Shown here: positions 18,173 to 25,844 of the stretch, one piece after another
How positions within the stretch are numbered: position 1 is the stretch's first letter
Layout: every line of letters begins with the position of its first letter
Origin: Martinezella miluonensis
GTDB taxonomy: Bacteria > Pseudomonadota > Alphaproteobacteria > Rhizobiales > Rhizobiaceae
Assembly: GCF_900094545.1 (NCBI RefSeq)
Contig: NZ_FMAH01000057.1
Coordinates: 1 to 37,061 of the forward strand
Direction of reading: 5' to 3'
DNA length: 37,061 bases
Position numbers and translations under genes: made by a program
Notes under the pieces: model-generated
What the model saw: the letters and a program-made list of their open reading frames with translations, nothing else
Databases searched by the model: none
Told to the model about the DNA's origin: nothing

Positions 18173-19201
18173 TCAGAGATCCATCGGCCAGGTGTCCGAC
18201 AGTCGATATCCAGCCGGGAACGGATCTGCAGGATCCACCATCAGCTGGTGCGTACCCACGATCCATGCGCGCCCGGAAATGATCGGGCTGATGGCAGATT
18301 TGCCATTGAGATCGACCGCGCCGTCGATGCTGCAGTGGAATTCCGTGTCGATGAGCGACGTGCCGACGAATTTGTCTCCGACCTTCATCTGACCTTTCGC
18401 ATGCAGAACGGCCATGCGGGCCGAACAGCCGGTGCCGGTCGGCGAGCGGTCGATCTTGCCCGGGCGAATGGCGACGGCGTTCTTCCCCCAGAGGACGCCG
18501 TCCTTCATTCGAACAGGATCGGTGATCTGGCAGAAGGAAATATGGTTCCAGTCGTTGACGGGGTGGCTGAATCCCAGCTGTTCGTTGGCGGCCTGCGTGA
18601 TCTTCACGCCGAGGCGCGCTATATCGCGGGCTTGATCCGGCTGCAGGGTGAGGCCGAGTGACGCTGCGTCGACGAGCACAAAGCTGTCGCCGCCATAGGC
18701 CGTGTCCACCGTGATCGTGCCGATGCCTTCCACTTCAAGCTTGGCGTCGAGCTTGTCGGCAAAGGACGGTACGTTGCGCACATGGATGCGTTCAGCCTTG
18801 CCGTTGCGGCATTCCGCTTCGACGTCGATCAGGCCGCCCGGCGCCTCCAGAACCATCCGCGTGACCGGCTCCTGCATGGGAATGATGCCGGTGTCGAGCA
18901 GAACGGTCGACACGCAGATCGAGTTCGATCCCGACATGGGCGGCGTATCCGCCGGCTCCATGATGATCCAGGCCATCTGCGCCTTGGGATTTTTCGGCGG
19001 AACCAGCAGGTTCACATGCCGGAAGACGCCGCCACGCGGCTCGTTGAGAACGAAATTCCGCAAGGTTTCGTCTTGCGCAATCCAGCGTGACTGTTCCCAG
19101 ACGGTGGCGCCGGGAGGGGGAGCGACCCCGCCGACGATCACATCGCCGACTTCTCCCTCGGCGTGACAGCTCACGACATGGACGACTTTCGATGTACGCA
19201 T
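18173..19201 (-). CDS. proline racemase superfamily protein, probable trans-3-hydroxy-L-proline dehydratase
   Basis: From the ATG at 19201 the protein has 342 residues, the family length. Landmarks are HVVSCHAEGEVGDVI at the N-terminus, TPPMSGSNSICVSTVLLDTG near 87-105, DTAYGGDSFVLVD near 166 and DRSPTGTGCSARMA near 251-264. Proline racemases and 4-hydroxyproline epimerases carry Cys at both catalytic positions. Here the first is Ser (about 90) and the second Thr (about 255). Loss of the second Cys to Thr is the known mark of trans-3-hydroxyproline dehydratases, which yield pyrroline-2-carboxylate. The frame opens at 19351, but GGGA precedes 19201 and homology starts there. It is divergent from a GntR regulator across paired operator-like sites. 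Confidence 0.85.
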   Translation of the reverse strand: MRTSKVVHVVSCHAEGEVGDVIVGGVAPPPGATVWEQSRWIAQDETLRNFVLNEPRGGVFRHVNLLVPPKNPKAQMAWIIMEPADTPPMSGSNSICVSTVLLDTGIIPMQEPVTRMVLEAPGGLIDVEAECRNGKAERIHVRNVPSFADKLDAKLEVEGIGTITVDTAYGGDSFVLVDAASLGLTLQPDQARDIARLGVKITQAANEQLGFSHPVNDWNHISFCQITDPVRMKDGVLWGKNAVAIRPGKIDRSPTGTGCSARMAVLHAKGQMKVGDKFVGTSLIDTEFHCSIDGAVDLNGKSAISPIISGRAWIVGTHQLMVDPADPFPAGYRLSDTWPMDL

Positions 19202-19294
19202 TTCTGCTTCAGTCCCTTTCGAATACGGAGAGGGAGGCGCGAATGGTTGCTGCCTGAAGAGCCGGCAACTAGTGTTCCTCCCTTGAACGTCAAG

Positions 19295-19335
19295 ATCGTA
19301 TACGTTATCTTGAAATTTCGGATAACGTATACGAT
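19295..19335. promoter_or_regulatory. perfect inverted pair of GTATAC operator-like boxes
   Basis: ATCGTATACGTTATC at 19295-19309 and its exact reverse complement at 19321-19335 enclose 11 bases. Each arm contains the palindrome CGTATACG, with centres 29 bases apart. The pair lies in the 302-base region between the dehydratase start (19201) and the GntR gene (19504), so it probably controls one or both. The rest of this gap shows nothing else clear. Confidence 0.7.
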
Positions 19336-19503
19336 TTGCTGTGAGCGTCAAGCGCTATTGAGTGGGGGAAAATGTCAATAGTTCCGTTGGTTGCGCAGGC
19401 GGCATGCGCTCTTGCGTCGCAGAACGAGATCACTGTATTTAGGGGGGATTGCGATCTCCAATCCTCTGCCAATCTTACGTCTTATCCCGGGAACGACGAC
19501 TGA

Positions 19504-20178
19504 ATGCCGCTTAACATTGATCAGATTCCCAACCTGGGTAAGGCGCCGAGCACGTCCGATGTGATCCTGAAATTCATCCGAGATTCCATCGCGGACGGTT
19601 CCCTCGACGAAGGCGAGCCTATCCGTCAGGACGACGTTGCGCGCCTGTTCAATGTCAGCAAGATTCCCGTTCGCGAGGCGCTGAAGAGGCTTGAGGCCGA
19701 GGGATTGGTCGAGTTCCATCGCAACAAGGGTGCGATCGTCACCACCGTTTCGGAGCCGGAGATCGTGCAGATCTTCGAGGTTCGAGCCATTCTGGAATCG
19801 AACGCGCTCAAGCTCTCCATTCCTTTCATGACGGAAAAGACCTTTGAAAAGGCGGAGGCTTACTGCGATGCATTTGCGCAGGAGGCCGATGTTGCGCGCT
19901 GGTCGGAGTTGAACTGGCAATTCCATAGCTGTCTTTATGAGGATGCCCAAAGGCCCTATCTCGTCAGCACGATCCGGTCCATCAACGATCGGCTGGAGCG
20001 CTATTTGCGGATTCAACTCACCCTGTCGCGCGGACTGGAAACAGCGGACCGCGAGCATCGCGAGTTGTTGGCGCTTTGCAGGACGGGCGATGCGGAGAAG
20101 GCGGCTGACTTTCTGACCGCGCACATGATGCGTGCCTGCCAGTCCTTGATGCATCATCTTCCTGGGCGGCGAACCTAA
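19504..20178 (+). CDS. GntR-family transcriptional regulator (FCD subfamily), probable regulator of the hydroxyproline genes
   Basis: This 224-aa regulator has a winged helix-turn-helix at about residues 18-80 (EPIRQDDVARLFNVSKIPVREALKRLEAEGLV) and an all-helical FCD ligand-binding domain at about 85-215. His residues in NWQFHSCLY, DREHREL and LTAHMM fit the metal site of FCD domains. Such proteins are usually repressors released by a pathway metabolite. It is transcribed divergently from the trans-3-hydroxyproline dehydratase, with a perfect operator-like pair between them, and similar GTATAC cores occur before the KGSADH/reductase pair and the importer operon. The ligand could be hydroxyproline or a pyrroline carboxylate, but this is not shown. 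Confidence 0.9.
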   Translation: MPLNIDQIPNLGKAPSTSDVILKFIRDSIADGSLDEGEPIRQDDVARLFNVSKIPVREALKRLEAEGLVEFHRNKGAIVTTVSEPEIVQIFEVRAILESNALKLSIPFMTEKTFEKAEAYCDAFAQEADVARWSELNWQFHSCLYEDAQRPYLVSTIRSINDRLERYLRIQLTLSRGLETADREHRELLALCRTGDAEKAADFLTAHMMRACQSLMHHLPGRRT

Positions 20179-20486
20179 CGGTTTTTACATGCCATATCGG
20201 ACCCTTCGTTTGCCCGTCTGTAATAAGCCGAGCAGCGGCTGAGCCGTGTTGCTCTACTTATACGTCATGACACCGTCAAAGAGGATAATTTAGCGCTCTT
20301 TGTGACAAGATTTTTCTACCTCTATATGTTTGTTATTACATGGTAAAAAATATTTCATAACGTTTATATGACAATCCGCGTCGCAGGCGCTATGACATGG
20401 AGGAACCATAGTCGGCTAAAGAGATTTAGTTGATTGTAATATGATGCCCGGTTTCAGCTCGGGCGGCGCAGACTTGGGAGGCGTAC
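20179..20486. other. intergenic region after the GntR gene
   Basis: These 308 bases contain a weak imperfect hairpin at 20230-20254 (GAGCA-CGGCT / AGCCG-TGCTC), which may end the GntR transcript, then an AT-rich stretch at about 20290-20365 that could hold a promoter for the genes to the right. No RNA gene or repeat was recognised. Confidence 0.5.
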
Positions 20487-20594
20487 ATGGCGGTCATTCG
20501 CGAACCCATTATTTTGGCAGGTCGTTCCGACTTGTTTTTTTTGAGCATGGATCAGGCCCGGTTCGGCTGGATGTGCGGCCGTGATGGCAGGTAG
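20487..20594 (+). CDS. 35-codon ORF in frame with the Nudix gene, separated by one TAG
   Basis: An ATG at 20487 follows a strong ribosome site, GGGAGG, seven bases upstream. It encodes 35 residues starting MAVIREPIILAGRSDLFF, with a mildly hydrophobic middle. The TAG stop at 20592-20594 directly touches the ATG of the Nudix gene, and the two frames are the same. It could be a small leader whose translation is coupled to the Nudix gene, an N-terminal extension lost to a nonsense change, or chance. The protein resembles nothing known to me. The ribosome site is better than the one in front of the Nudix ATG. Confidence 0.4.
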   Translation: MAVIREPIILAGRSDLFFLSMDQARFGWMCGRDGR

Positions 20595-21110
20595 ATGACA
20601 AGGAAAACCTATCTCAGACATCTGGCGGGCGAGGCCGATAAGCTCTTCTCCGGCCAGACAATCGAGCAATATGCGGCGATCTGCTACCGATGGCGGGACG
20701 ACGGCCACGAGGAAGTGGAGGTCCTGCTGATCACATCGCGCGAAAGCGGCCGGTGGGTCATCCCCAAGGGATGGGCCATGGAGAAGAAATTGCCGCATCA
20801 GGTCGCCGAGCGCGAAGCCTGGGAGGAGGCGGGGGTCAAGGGAAAGGCCAGGAAGAAGAGTTTCGGCTATTACACCTATCTCAAATCCCTTGATACCGGT
20901 GAGACCGTGCCGTCGGTGGTGCAGGTTCATCTTCTTGAAGTTGCCGCGATGAGCGCAGAGTTTCCGGAAAGCGGCCAGCGTCGGCTTCGATGGCTCTCCC
21001 CGAATGACGCGGCCAGTCTGGTGCGGGAACCGGAATTGAAAGGTCTTTTCCGCACGGTTGAGATCGCGCTCGCAAAGGATAAGAAGGCAAAAGGTTCGGC
21101 AACGAAATAG
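20595..21110 (+). CDS. Nudix hydrolase
   Basis: This 171-aa protein has the Nudix fold: QYAAICYRW near residue 24, WVIPKGWAMEKKLPHQ near 53 and REAWEEAGV, the core of the Nudix box. The 23-residue box keeps RE..EE.G, but position 7 is Lys where the classic pattern has Glu. Proteins of the diphosphoinositol polyphosphate phosphohydrolase-like group also deviate here. It would hydrolyse a nucleoside diphosphate-linked compound in the cytoplasm; the substrate is unknown. A basic tail (AKDKKAKGSATK) ends the protein. It follows an in-frame 35-codon ORF and converges on the glycosyltransferase gene. Confidence 0.88.
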   Translation: MTRKTYLRHLAGEADKLFSGQTIEQYAAICYRWRDDGHEEVEVLLITSRESGRWVIPKGWAMEKKLPHQVAEREAWEEAGVKGKARKKSFGYYTYLKSLDTGETVPSVVQVHLLEVAAMSAEFPESGQRRLRWLSPNDAASLVREPELKGLFRTVEIALAKDKKAKGSATK

Positions 21111-21167
21111 AGGCCGATCGGCACAGAAACGTATCGAAGTCGGTCGGACATTTATGTAAGTGAAATA

Positions 21168-22046
21168 CTACATATGGGTAATGTGCCGCGGGTCGAGCGA
21201 CCCGACCAGCAAATGCCTGAGCGCAATCAGATTGCCGCGAAGGCGGCCGCGGCGATCGACGTAGGGCGGCGGGTTGATCGAGCCGATGATATTCGAGGCG
21301 ACATTGCCGCCCATCAGCCTCAGCGCCCATTTCAGCGACACCGAGCCCTTCTTGACCAAATAGAGCGGATTGGCGATTTGCGAATATCCAAAGCGCAAGC
21401 CGGACGTGCGCCCGGCCTTGACCCCGAGATGAACGCCGCGCAGCCGGTTGAAGTTGACGATCTTGCCATAGGGAGAGAGCCTCCGGCAAAGATCGACATC
21501 CTCCTGCCAGGCGTAAAGCGGCAGCTCTTCGTCGAAATAGATGCGGTGAGCAAGGATCGGCTGCAGGCGGAACGTCATGTTACAGCCATAGGCATTATGA
21601 GCGGGGACAATGGCCGGGGCAGGGTCCGGGGTCGGGTCTTCCTTGATGATGCGGTCCGCTTCCTCCGCCTGCAGGCCAGGCCCGTGGATGCCGTCGAAAA
21701 TAACGTGTCCGGTCGCCACGACAATTGTCTCGTCGGCCTTAAGCAGCGCTTCCGTTTCGGCAAGATAATTGGCAGCCGGAAAGAAGTCGTCGTCAAAAAA
21801 GATAAGAGCATCCATACCGGCGGCGGCGTTGATAATCGCATTTCGCTGCGGGCAGCTGCCCTTTGGGGACGATACGATAGTCACCGGAAACGGTGCCGAG
21901 CGCAGGTGCTCCATATCGATGTCTTCACCGGTGGCGGGGCTGAGAAACAGATGATCCGGCTTGCGTGTCTGTGCCGCCAGCCGGTCGATCAAACAAGCCA
22001 AAATCGTTCTGCGACCGCTAGTGGCCACACCCACGGCAATTTTCAT
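21168..22046 (-). CDS. family 2 glycosyltransferase
   Basis: This 292-aa protein starts MKIAVGVATSGRR, the nucleotide-sugar binding strand of GT-A enzymes. Next come KGSCPQRNAIINAAAGMDALIFFDDDFFP, with the Asp-rich DXD metal site near residue 88-92, and YAWQEDVDLCRRL near 188, which holds the ED acceptor-side acid of the family. It would transfer a sugar from an activated donor to a surface polysaccharide or similar acceptor in the cytoplasm. No membrane segment stands out. No other polysaccharide gene is near, so the acceptor is unknown. The stop is 58 bases from the convergent Nudix stop. Confidence 0.88.
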   Translation of the reverse strand: MKIAVGVATSGRRTILACLIDRLAAQTRKPDHLFLSPATGEDIDMEHLRSAPFPVTIVSSPKGSCPQRNAIINAAAGMDALIFFDDDFFPAANYLAETEALLKADETIVVATGHVIFDGIHGPGLQAEEADRIIKEDPTPDPAPAIVPAHNAYGCNMTFRLQPILAHRIYFDEELPLYAWQEDVDLCRRLSPYGKIVNFNRLRGVHLGVKAGRTSGLRFGYSQIANPLYLVKKGSVSLKWALRLMGGNVASNIIGSINPPPYVDRRGRLRGNLIALRHLLVGSLDPRHITHM

Positions 22047-22179
22047 GGCGCTTTCCCCGTGCGCAAACTCGGCTGTACAGAACCATCAACGCGTTAATTC
22101 TTGGTTGTGCCGATGGTTGCAAGCGCTGTAATACCCTCGGCATCGGGCACCTCGTATCTGCCGGTGCAGAAGGGCAGGT

Positions 22180-22959
22180 TCAGCCCTTCCGCGCCGAGCG
22201 CGCCGCCAACGCGGATTTCACGTCTTCCTCGGCTCGATCAAGCAATGTGATCAGAGCATTGCTCGTGGCATCCGGATCGCGCGCCGCAATACTCTCCACC
22301 ACATTGCGGTGCAATGGCAAGGAGTGACGCTGGCCCTGTGGATTGTCGTCGGTGAGACGGAAGCTGATGACCAGCGCCGTCTCGGTCAACGCGGCAAGGG
22401 AGCCGATGAGTTCGTTGCCGGACATGCGAAGGATGGCCTGGTGGAAGGCGAGGTCCGGTATGGCAAAACGTTCGCCATCGTCGCCGGCCTTTTCCATCTC
22501 GATGAGCAAGAGCCGTAACTCGGCGATTTGCGTCTCGGTGGCACGCTGGGCCGCCAGCGCTCCCGCCGTCGGCTCGATCGCGCGGCGCAGCTCAAACAAG
22601 GAGCGTGCCTCCTCGATCGTGGTCCTCGATCCATAGCGCCACACCAGCACATCGGGATCAAGGAAGTTCCAATCCCTGCGCTGCCGCACGCGGGTTCCGG
22701 TTCTGGGGCGCGATTCCACCATGCCCTTGCCCGCGAGAACCTTTATCGCCTCGCGAAGAACGGTGCGGCTGACGCCATAGGCTGCGCTCCAATCGTCCGC
22801 GTTCGGCAATTGATCGCCCGGCAAAAACTCGCCGCGCACGATGCTCTGGCCAATTTCGTTGAGTACCCGCCCATGGAGACTGACGCCCGCAGATCCCTCC
22901 ATGCGGGAAACGCCCATCAGCTTCTTCAACAACGCGCCTCCATTCTTCATACTATTCAT
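22180..22959 (-). CDS. FadR/GntR-family transcriptional regulator
   Basis: This 259-aa regulator has a winged helix-turn-helix at about residues 27-95 (PGDQLPNADDWSAAYGVSRTVLREAIKVLAGKGMVESRPRTGTRV cut into its normal elements) and a following FCD domain with FHQAILRMSGN and LHRNVVESI. RRDWNFLDPDVLVWR between them resembles regulators of sugar-acid use such as DgoR. The third FCD His expected near the C-terminus seems absent. Two ATG codons near 22959 and 22950 are possible starts. It stands alone, divergent from the autotransporter across 700 bases, so its target is not clear. It is distinct from the FCD regulator at 19504-20178. Confidence 0.88.
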   Translation of the reverse strand: MNSMKNGGALLKKLMGVSRMEGSAGVSLHGRVLNEIGQSIVRGEFLPGDQLPNADDWSAAYGVSRTVLREAIKVLAGKGMVESRPRTGTRVRQRRDWNFLDPDVLVWRYGSRTTIEEARSLFELRRAIEPTAGALAAQRATETQIAELRLLLIEMEKAGDDGERFAIPDLAFHQAILRMSGNELIGSLAALTETALVISFRLTDDNPQGQRHSLPLHRNVVESIAARDPDATSNALITLLDRAEEDVKSALAARSARKG

Positions 22960-23665
22960 ATTATTGTCACTTCACTCTTCTAATTATCCTATTATTGAAC
23001 ATGCGTTTCGTGGACACGTCAACAAGTGAGAAATCAGCGTGTTCATTATCTTACTCGAATGAAATCTAATATTACTACGAGATTTCAATGTATAAATGTT
23101 GGAATTATAAATATATTTGTGGATTGTTCACATATAATTTGGTGGTGTTAGCTTGTAGGAAGCGTGGATTTTTCGGCCATCGATCTAAAGATGTCCCGAT
23201 ATTCACACTAAACGGCAATTATCCCCAAATTGACGGAGCGCCACGGTCGTTCTCGGCAGGCGCGATCTATCGCCGGCTGCTTGCGCGTCACTGGATCTTC
23301 TTTCAGCGAAAGGTGATCCGTGCCTCCAATTCTGCTCGAGGTTACAGACAAAGAAAAGCAGTTCAGATGGAAGCGAATGGTATGCGTCTCTGGATCGGAG
23401 GCGATTGCCGCACGCATCATGGCCGCGTCGATATCGCGGACCCCGCCGCGAGGTGCCCAATTCGCCGCTCCGCTGCGAATATCAAGATCCTGCGCATAGC
23501 GGGCCATCAACACTCGTTCGGCGGCGACTAGCGCCCGCCGGCTTGTTCCCGGCCCGGCGTTTCGGCGGGCTGACCCTCATTGCTGCCACATGTCGCACCG
23601 CCGATCTTTTCTGCATCGGAGGCATTCGTGTGGCCATTCAACACCCACGAAAAGGAAGTCCTGAA
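22960..23665. other. 706-base region without a firm gene; AT-rich start and a coding-like minus-strand fragment
   Basis: About 22970-23160 is clearly richer in A and T than the surroundings and probably holds regulatory DNA for the GntR gene. From about 23208 to 23550 the minus strand is open and reads RRALVAAERVLMARY followed by AQDLDIRSGAANWAPRGG, which looks like true protein, perhaps a remnant. The overlapping plus frame (23088-23531) looks random. An 8-base hairpin (GCCCGCCG at 23533, CGGCGGGC at 23563) lies before the autotransporter. Confidence 0.4.
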
Positions 23666-25630
23666 ATGCGTTTGAAAATCAGAGACAGCGGTCGCAAGTC
23701 AGCCGCACGGGCGGCTCCCCGGCAAATAGCCGATGTCGCTTCGGCCAAGTCCGTGCCGGATCGCACGCTTGCGCTCACGATGCCGCTTATCTTGTGTTCG
23801 AGCCTTGCCTGCCTGATGTCGGCACCTGCCTATGCTGTCGAGCCCTGGATCATGGTCGAAAAGAAGACCTTTACCGACAATCCGATTACCTATCGTGGCC
23901 AGGGGGTAACGACCGACGGAACGAACTGGTATTTTTCCAGCACGAACGCTTTGGATAAGACCAACGCAAACTTCCAGACCAGCCAGCGGACATCCTCCGC
24001 CATCGCCGCTGCGCTGGCAAATCCCTCTGCCGCTGCGCCCAAGGGCCTCAACCATATCGGCGATATCGATTACGCCAACGGGCTGCTTTACATCTCTCTG
24101 GACTCCAGCCGACGCGACCCGGTCACCGGCGGCAAATACAACACGCCGGTCTTTGCGATCTACAATGCAAGCGACCTCACCTATACGGGTAAGGCTTTTG
24201 CGCTCAATCCACCGCATGGCAAGCAGGATATCGCCAGCTGGGTCGCAGTGGATGCCAAGAACGGCGTTGGCTATGGCATGGCCTATGACAATGCCACCGA
24301 AATTGCGGTCTATAATCTCTCCGACTGGACGTTCAAGAAATACATCCCTTTGTCGCAGACCATCGATCAGGCCCAGGGCGGCAAGGTCTTGGATGGATGG
24401 ATGTATTTCTCCACCGACAATGACTCGAAGATCATCTATCGCGCCAATCTCGCTACCGGCCAGGTGGAGGTATTGGGGAACCTCAAGATCAAGGGTGACC
24501 AGGAGGTTGAGGGACTGTCCTTCGGCCAGACCAAGGATGGGTGGTCGCTCTATATCCTGAATAGAGAGCAGCTGGACCCGAGCGGCGACGATGCCATCGG
24601 CTTCTATCGTTATCTGCGCCCCTACGGCAACGCCCTGTCCGGAGAAATCCATGCCAGCGTCAAGGGGACGTTCTTAACGGATAGCGCCTATCTGCGCGAT
24701 GCAGTGAGCGAGCGCATCCGCTCCGCTTTCGACAATGTCGCCGCACCGTCGTCGATGGTGACGACCTATGATGAGAAGGGCATGCGGCAGGCAGCCGGCA
24801 GTACGGAGGGCATTGCGATCTGGAGCCAGGCGCTCGGCGGGAAAAGCAAAGCGGACGGCGAGGGATATGCCGCAGAGATCGACCATACGACTGGAGGGTT
24901 CCTCGTCGGCGCCGATGCATCCGCCGGAACATGGCGATTGGGTATGGTTGGCGGATATACCAACACCAGTTTTGATGTCGATGCCCGCTCCTCGTCAGGC
25001 TCCAGCGACAACTACCATTTCGGTCTCTACGGCGGATCGCAGTGGGATGCGATCGGTTTCAGAACCGGTGTTTTCTATTCGGCTCACTCCTTGAAAACCA
25101 CGCGCCACGTCGTTTTCCCGGCTTTCAACGAGACGCTTTCCGCCGATTATGATGCGCGCACGACCCAGGCTTTTGCGGAGTTGGGCTACAAGGTCAATCT
25201 GAGTGATATTGCCCTCGAACCCTTCGCCAATGCCGCCTACGTTCATCTAAAAAGTGACGGCTTTTCGGAAACTGGCGGAACGATCGCCGGACTGTCGAGC
25301 GACAGCAGCACGACCAACGCCACCTTCACCACGCTCGGCCTGCGCGCCTCCACCGATATTCCTCTCTCCGATACCAAAGTGAAGGCGCGCGGAATGCTTG
25401 GCTGGAAGCATGCCTATGGCGGCGTTACGCCGAACTCCGAGTTCGCTTTCAATTCGGGAGCCAGCTTCGGCATAGACGGTGCGCCGATCGCCAGAGACGC
25501 ATTGGCCATGGAGGCCGGTCTGGACTTTGCTCTTTCGCCCAATGCAGCGATCAGCGCTTCCTATTCCGGGCAGGTCGCGAGCAATGCCACCGATCATACC
25601 TTCAAGCTCAACGTCGGTGTGAAGTTCTAA
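23666..25630 (+). CDS. autotransporter with propeller-like passenger and C-terminal beta-barrel
   Basis: From the ATG at 23666 the protein has 654 residues. An extended signal region ends in LACLMSAPAYA (cleavage about residue 57). Residues about 60-345 look like repeated beta blades, with GLNHIGDIDYANGLLYISLD, PVFAIYNASDLTYTGK, DIASWVAVDAKNGVGYGMAYD and GGKVLDGWMYFSTDNDSK, each a strand-turn pattern of a propeller. Residues about 370-654 are an autotransporter barrel with alternating aromatic strands (FGLYGGSQWDAIGFRTGVFYSAHS) and the terminal KLNVGVKF ending in Phe, as the barrel assembly machinery requires. The frame is open to 23405, but AAAGGAAG precedes 23666 and the signal starts there. 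The protein would be exposed on or released from the outer membrane; the function of the passenger is unknown. Confidence 0.82.
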   Translation: MRLKIRDSGRKSAARAAPRQIADVASAKSVPDRTLALTMPLILCSSLACLMSAPAYAVEPWIMVEKKTFTDNPITYRGQGVTTDGTNWYFSSTNALDKTNANFQTSQRTSSAIAAALANPSAAAPKGLNHIGDIDYANGLLYISLDSSRRDPVTGGKYNTPVFAIYNASDLTYTGKAFALNPPHGKQDIASWVAVDAKNGVGYGMAYDNATEIAVYNLSDWTFKKYIPLSQTIDQAQGGKVLDGWMYFSTDNDSKIIYRANLATGQVEVLGNLKIKGDQEVEGLSFGQTKDGWSLYILNREQLDPSGDDAIGFYRYLRPYGNALSGEIHASVKGTFLTDSAYLRDAVSERIRSAFDNVAAPSSMVTTYDEKGMRQAAGSTEGIAIWSQALGGKSKADGEGYAAEIDHTTGGFLVGADASAGTWRLGMVGGYTNTSFDVDARSSSGSSDNYHFGLYGGSQWDAIGFRTGVFYSAHSLKTTRHVVFPAFNETLSADYDARTTQAFAELGYKVNLSDIALEPFANAAYVHLKSDGFSETGGTIAGLSSDSSTTNATFTTLGLRASTDIPLSDTKVKARGMLGWKHAYGGVTPNSEFAFNSGASFGIDGAPIARDALAMEAGLDFALSPNAAISASYSGQVASNATDHTFKLNVGVKF

Positions 25631-25671
25631 GCCGACCGCACTTGGCGGCTTCAGCGAAGTTGAAACTTCGC

Positions 25672-25709
25672 AGGGCGACGGTCGGGTAAACAAGACCGTC
25701 GCCCTTTTT
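25672..25709 (+). terminator. strong terminator after the autotransporter gene
   Basis: Perfect 12-base arms AGGGCGACGGTC and GACCGTCGCCCT with a ten-base loop are followed directly by TTTT. This is a textbook factor-independent terminator 40 bases past the stop codon. Confidence 0.9.
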
Positions 25710-25844
25710 GTGGATATTATTGCCCTGCTTGCGTGGCGGAATAAGCCCTCGCCCCTCGCCGAAAGTTCCTGCGAATGCCGGTGAGAAGCCGCCCATTGCA
25801 ATCGATGCTGTTTTGATCTGAAATGGCGTTGGGAGGAGGGCCCA

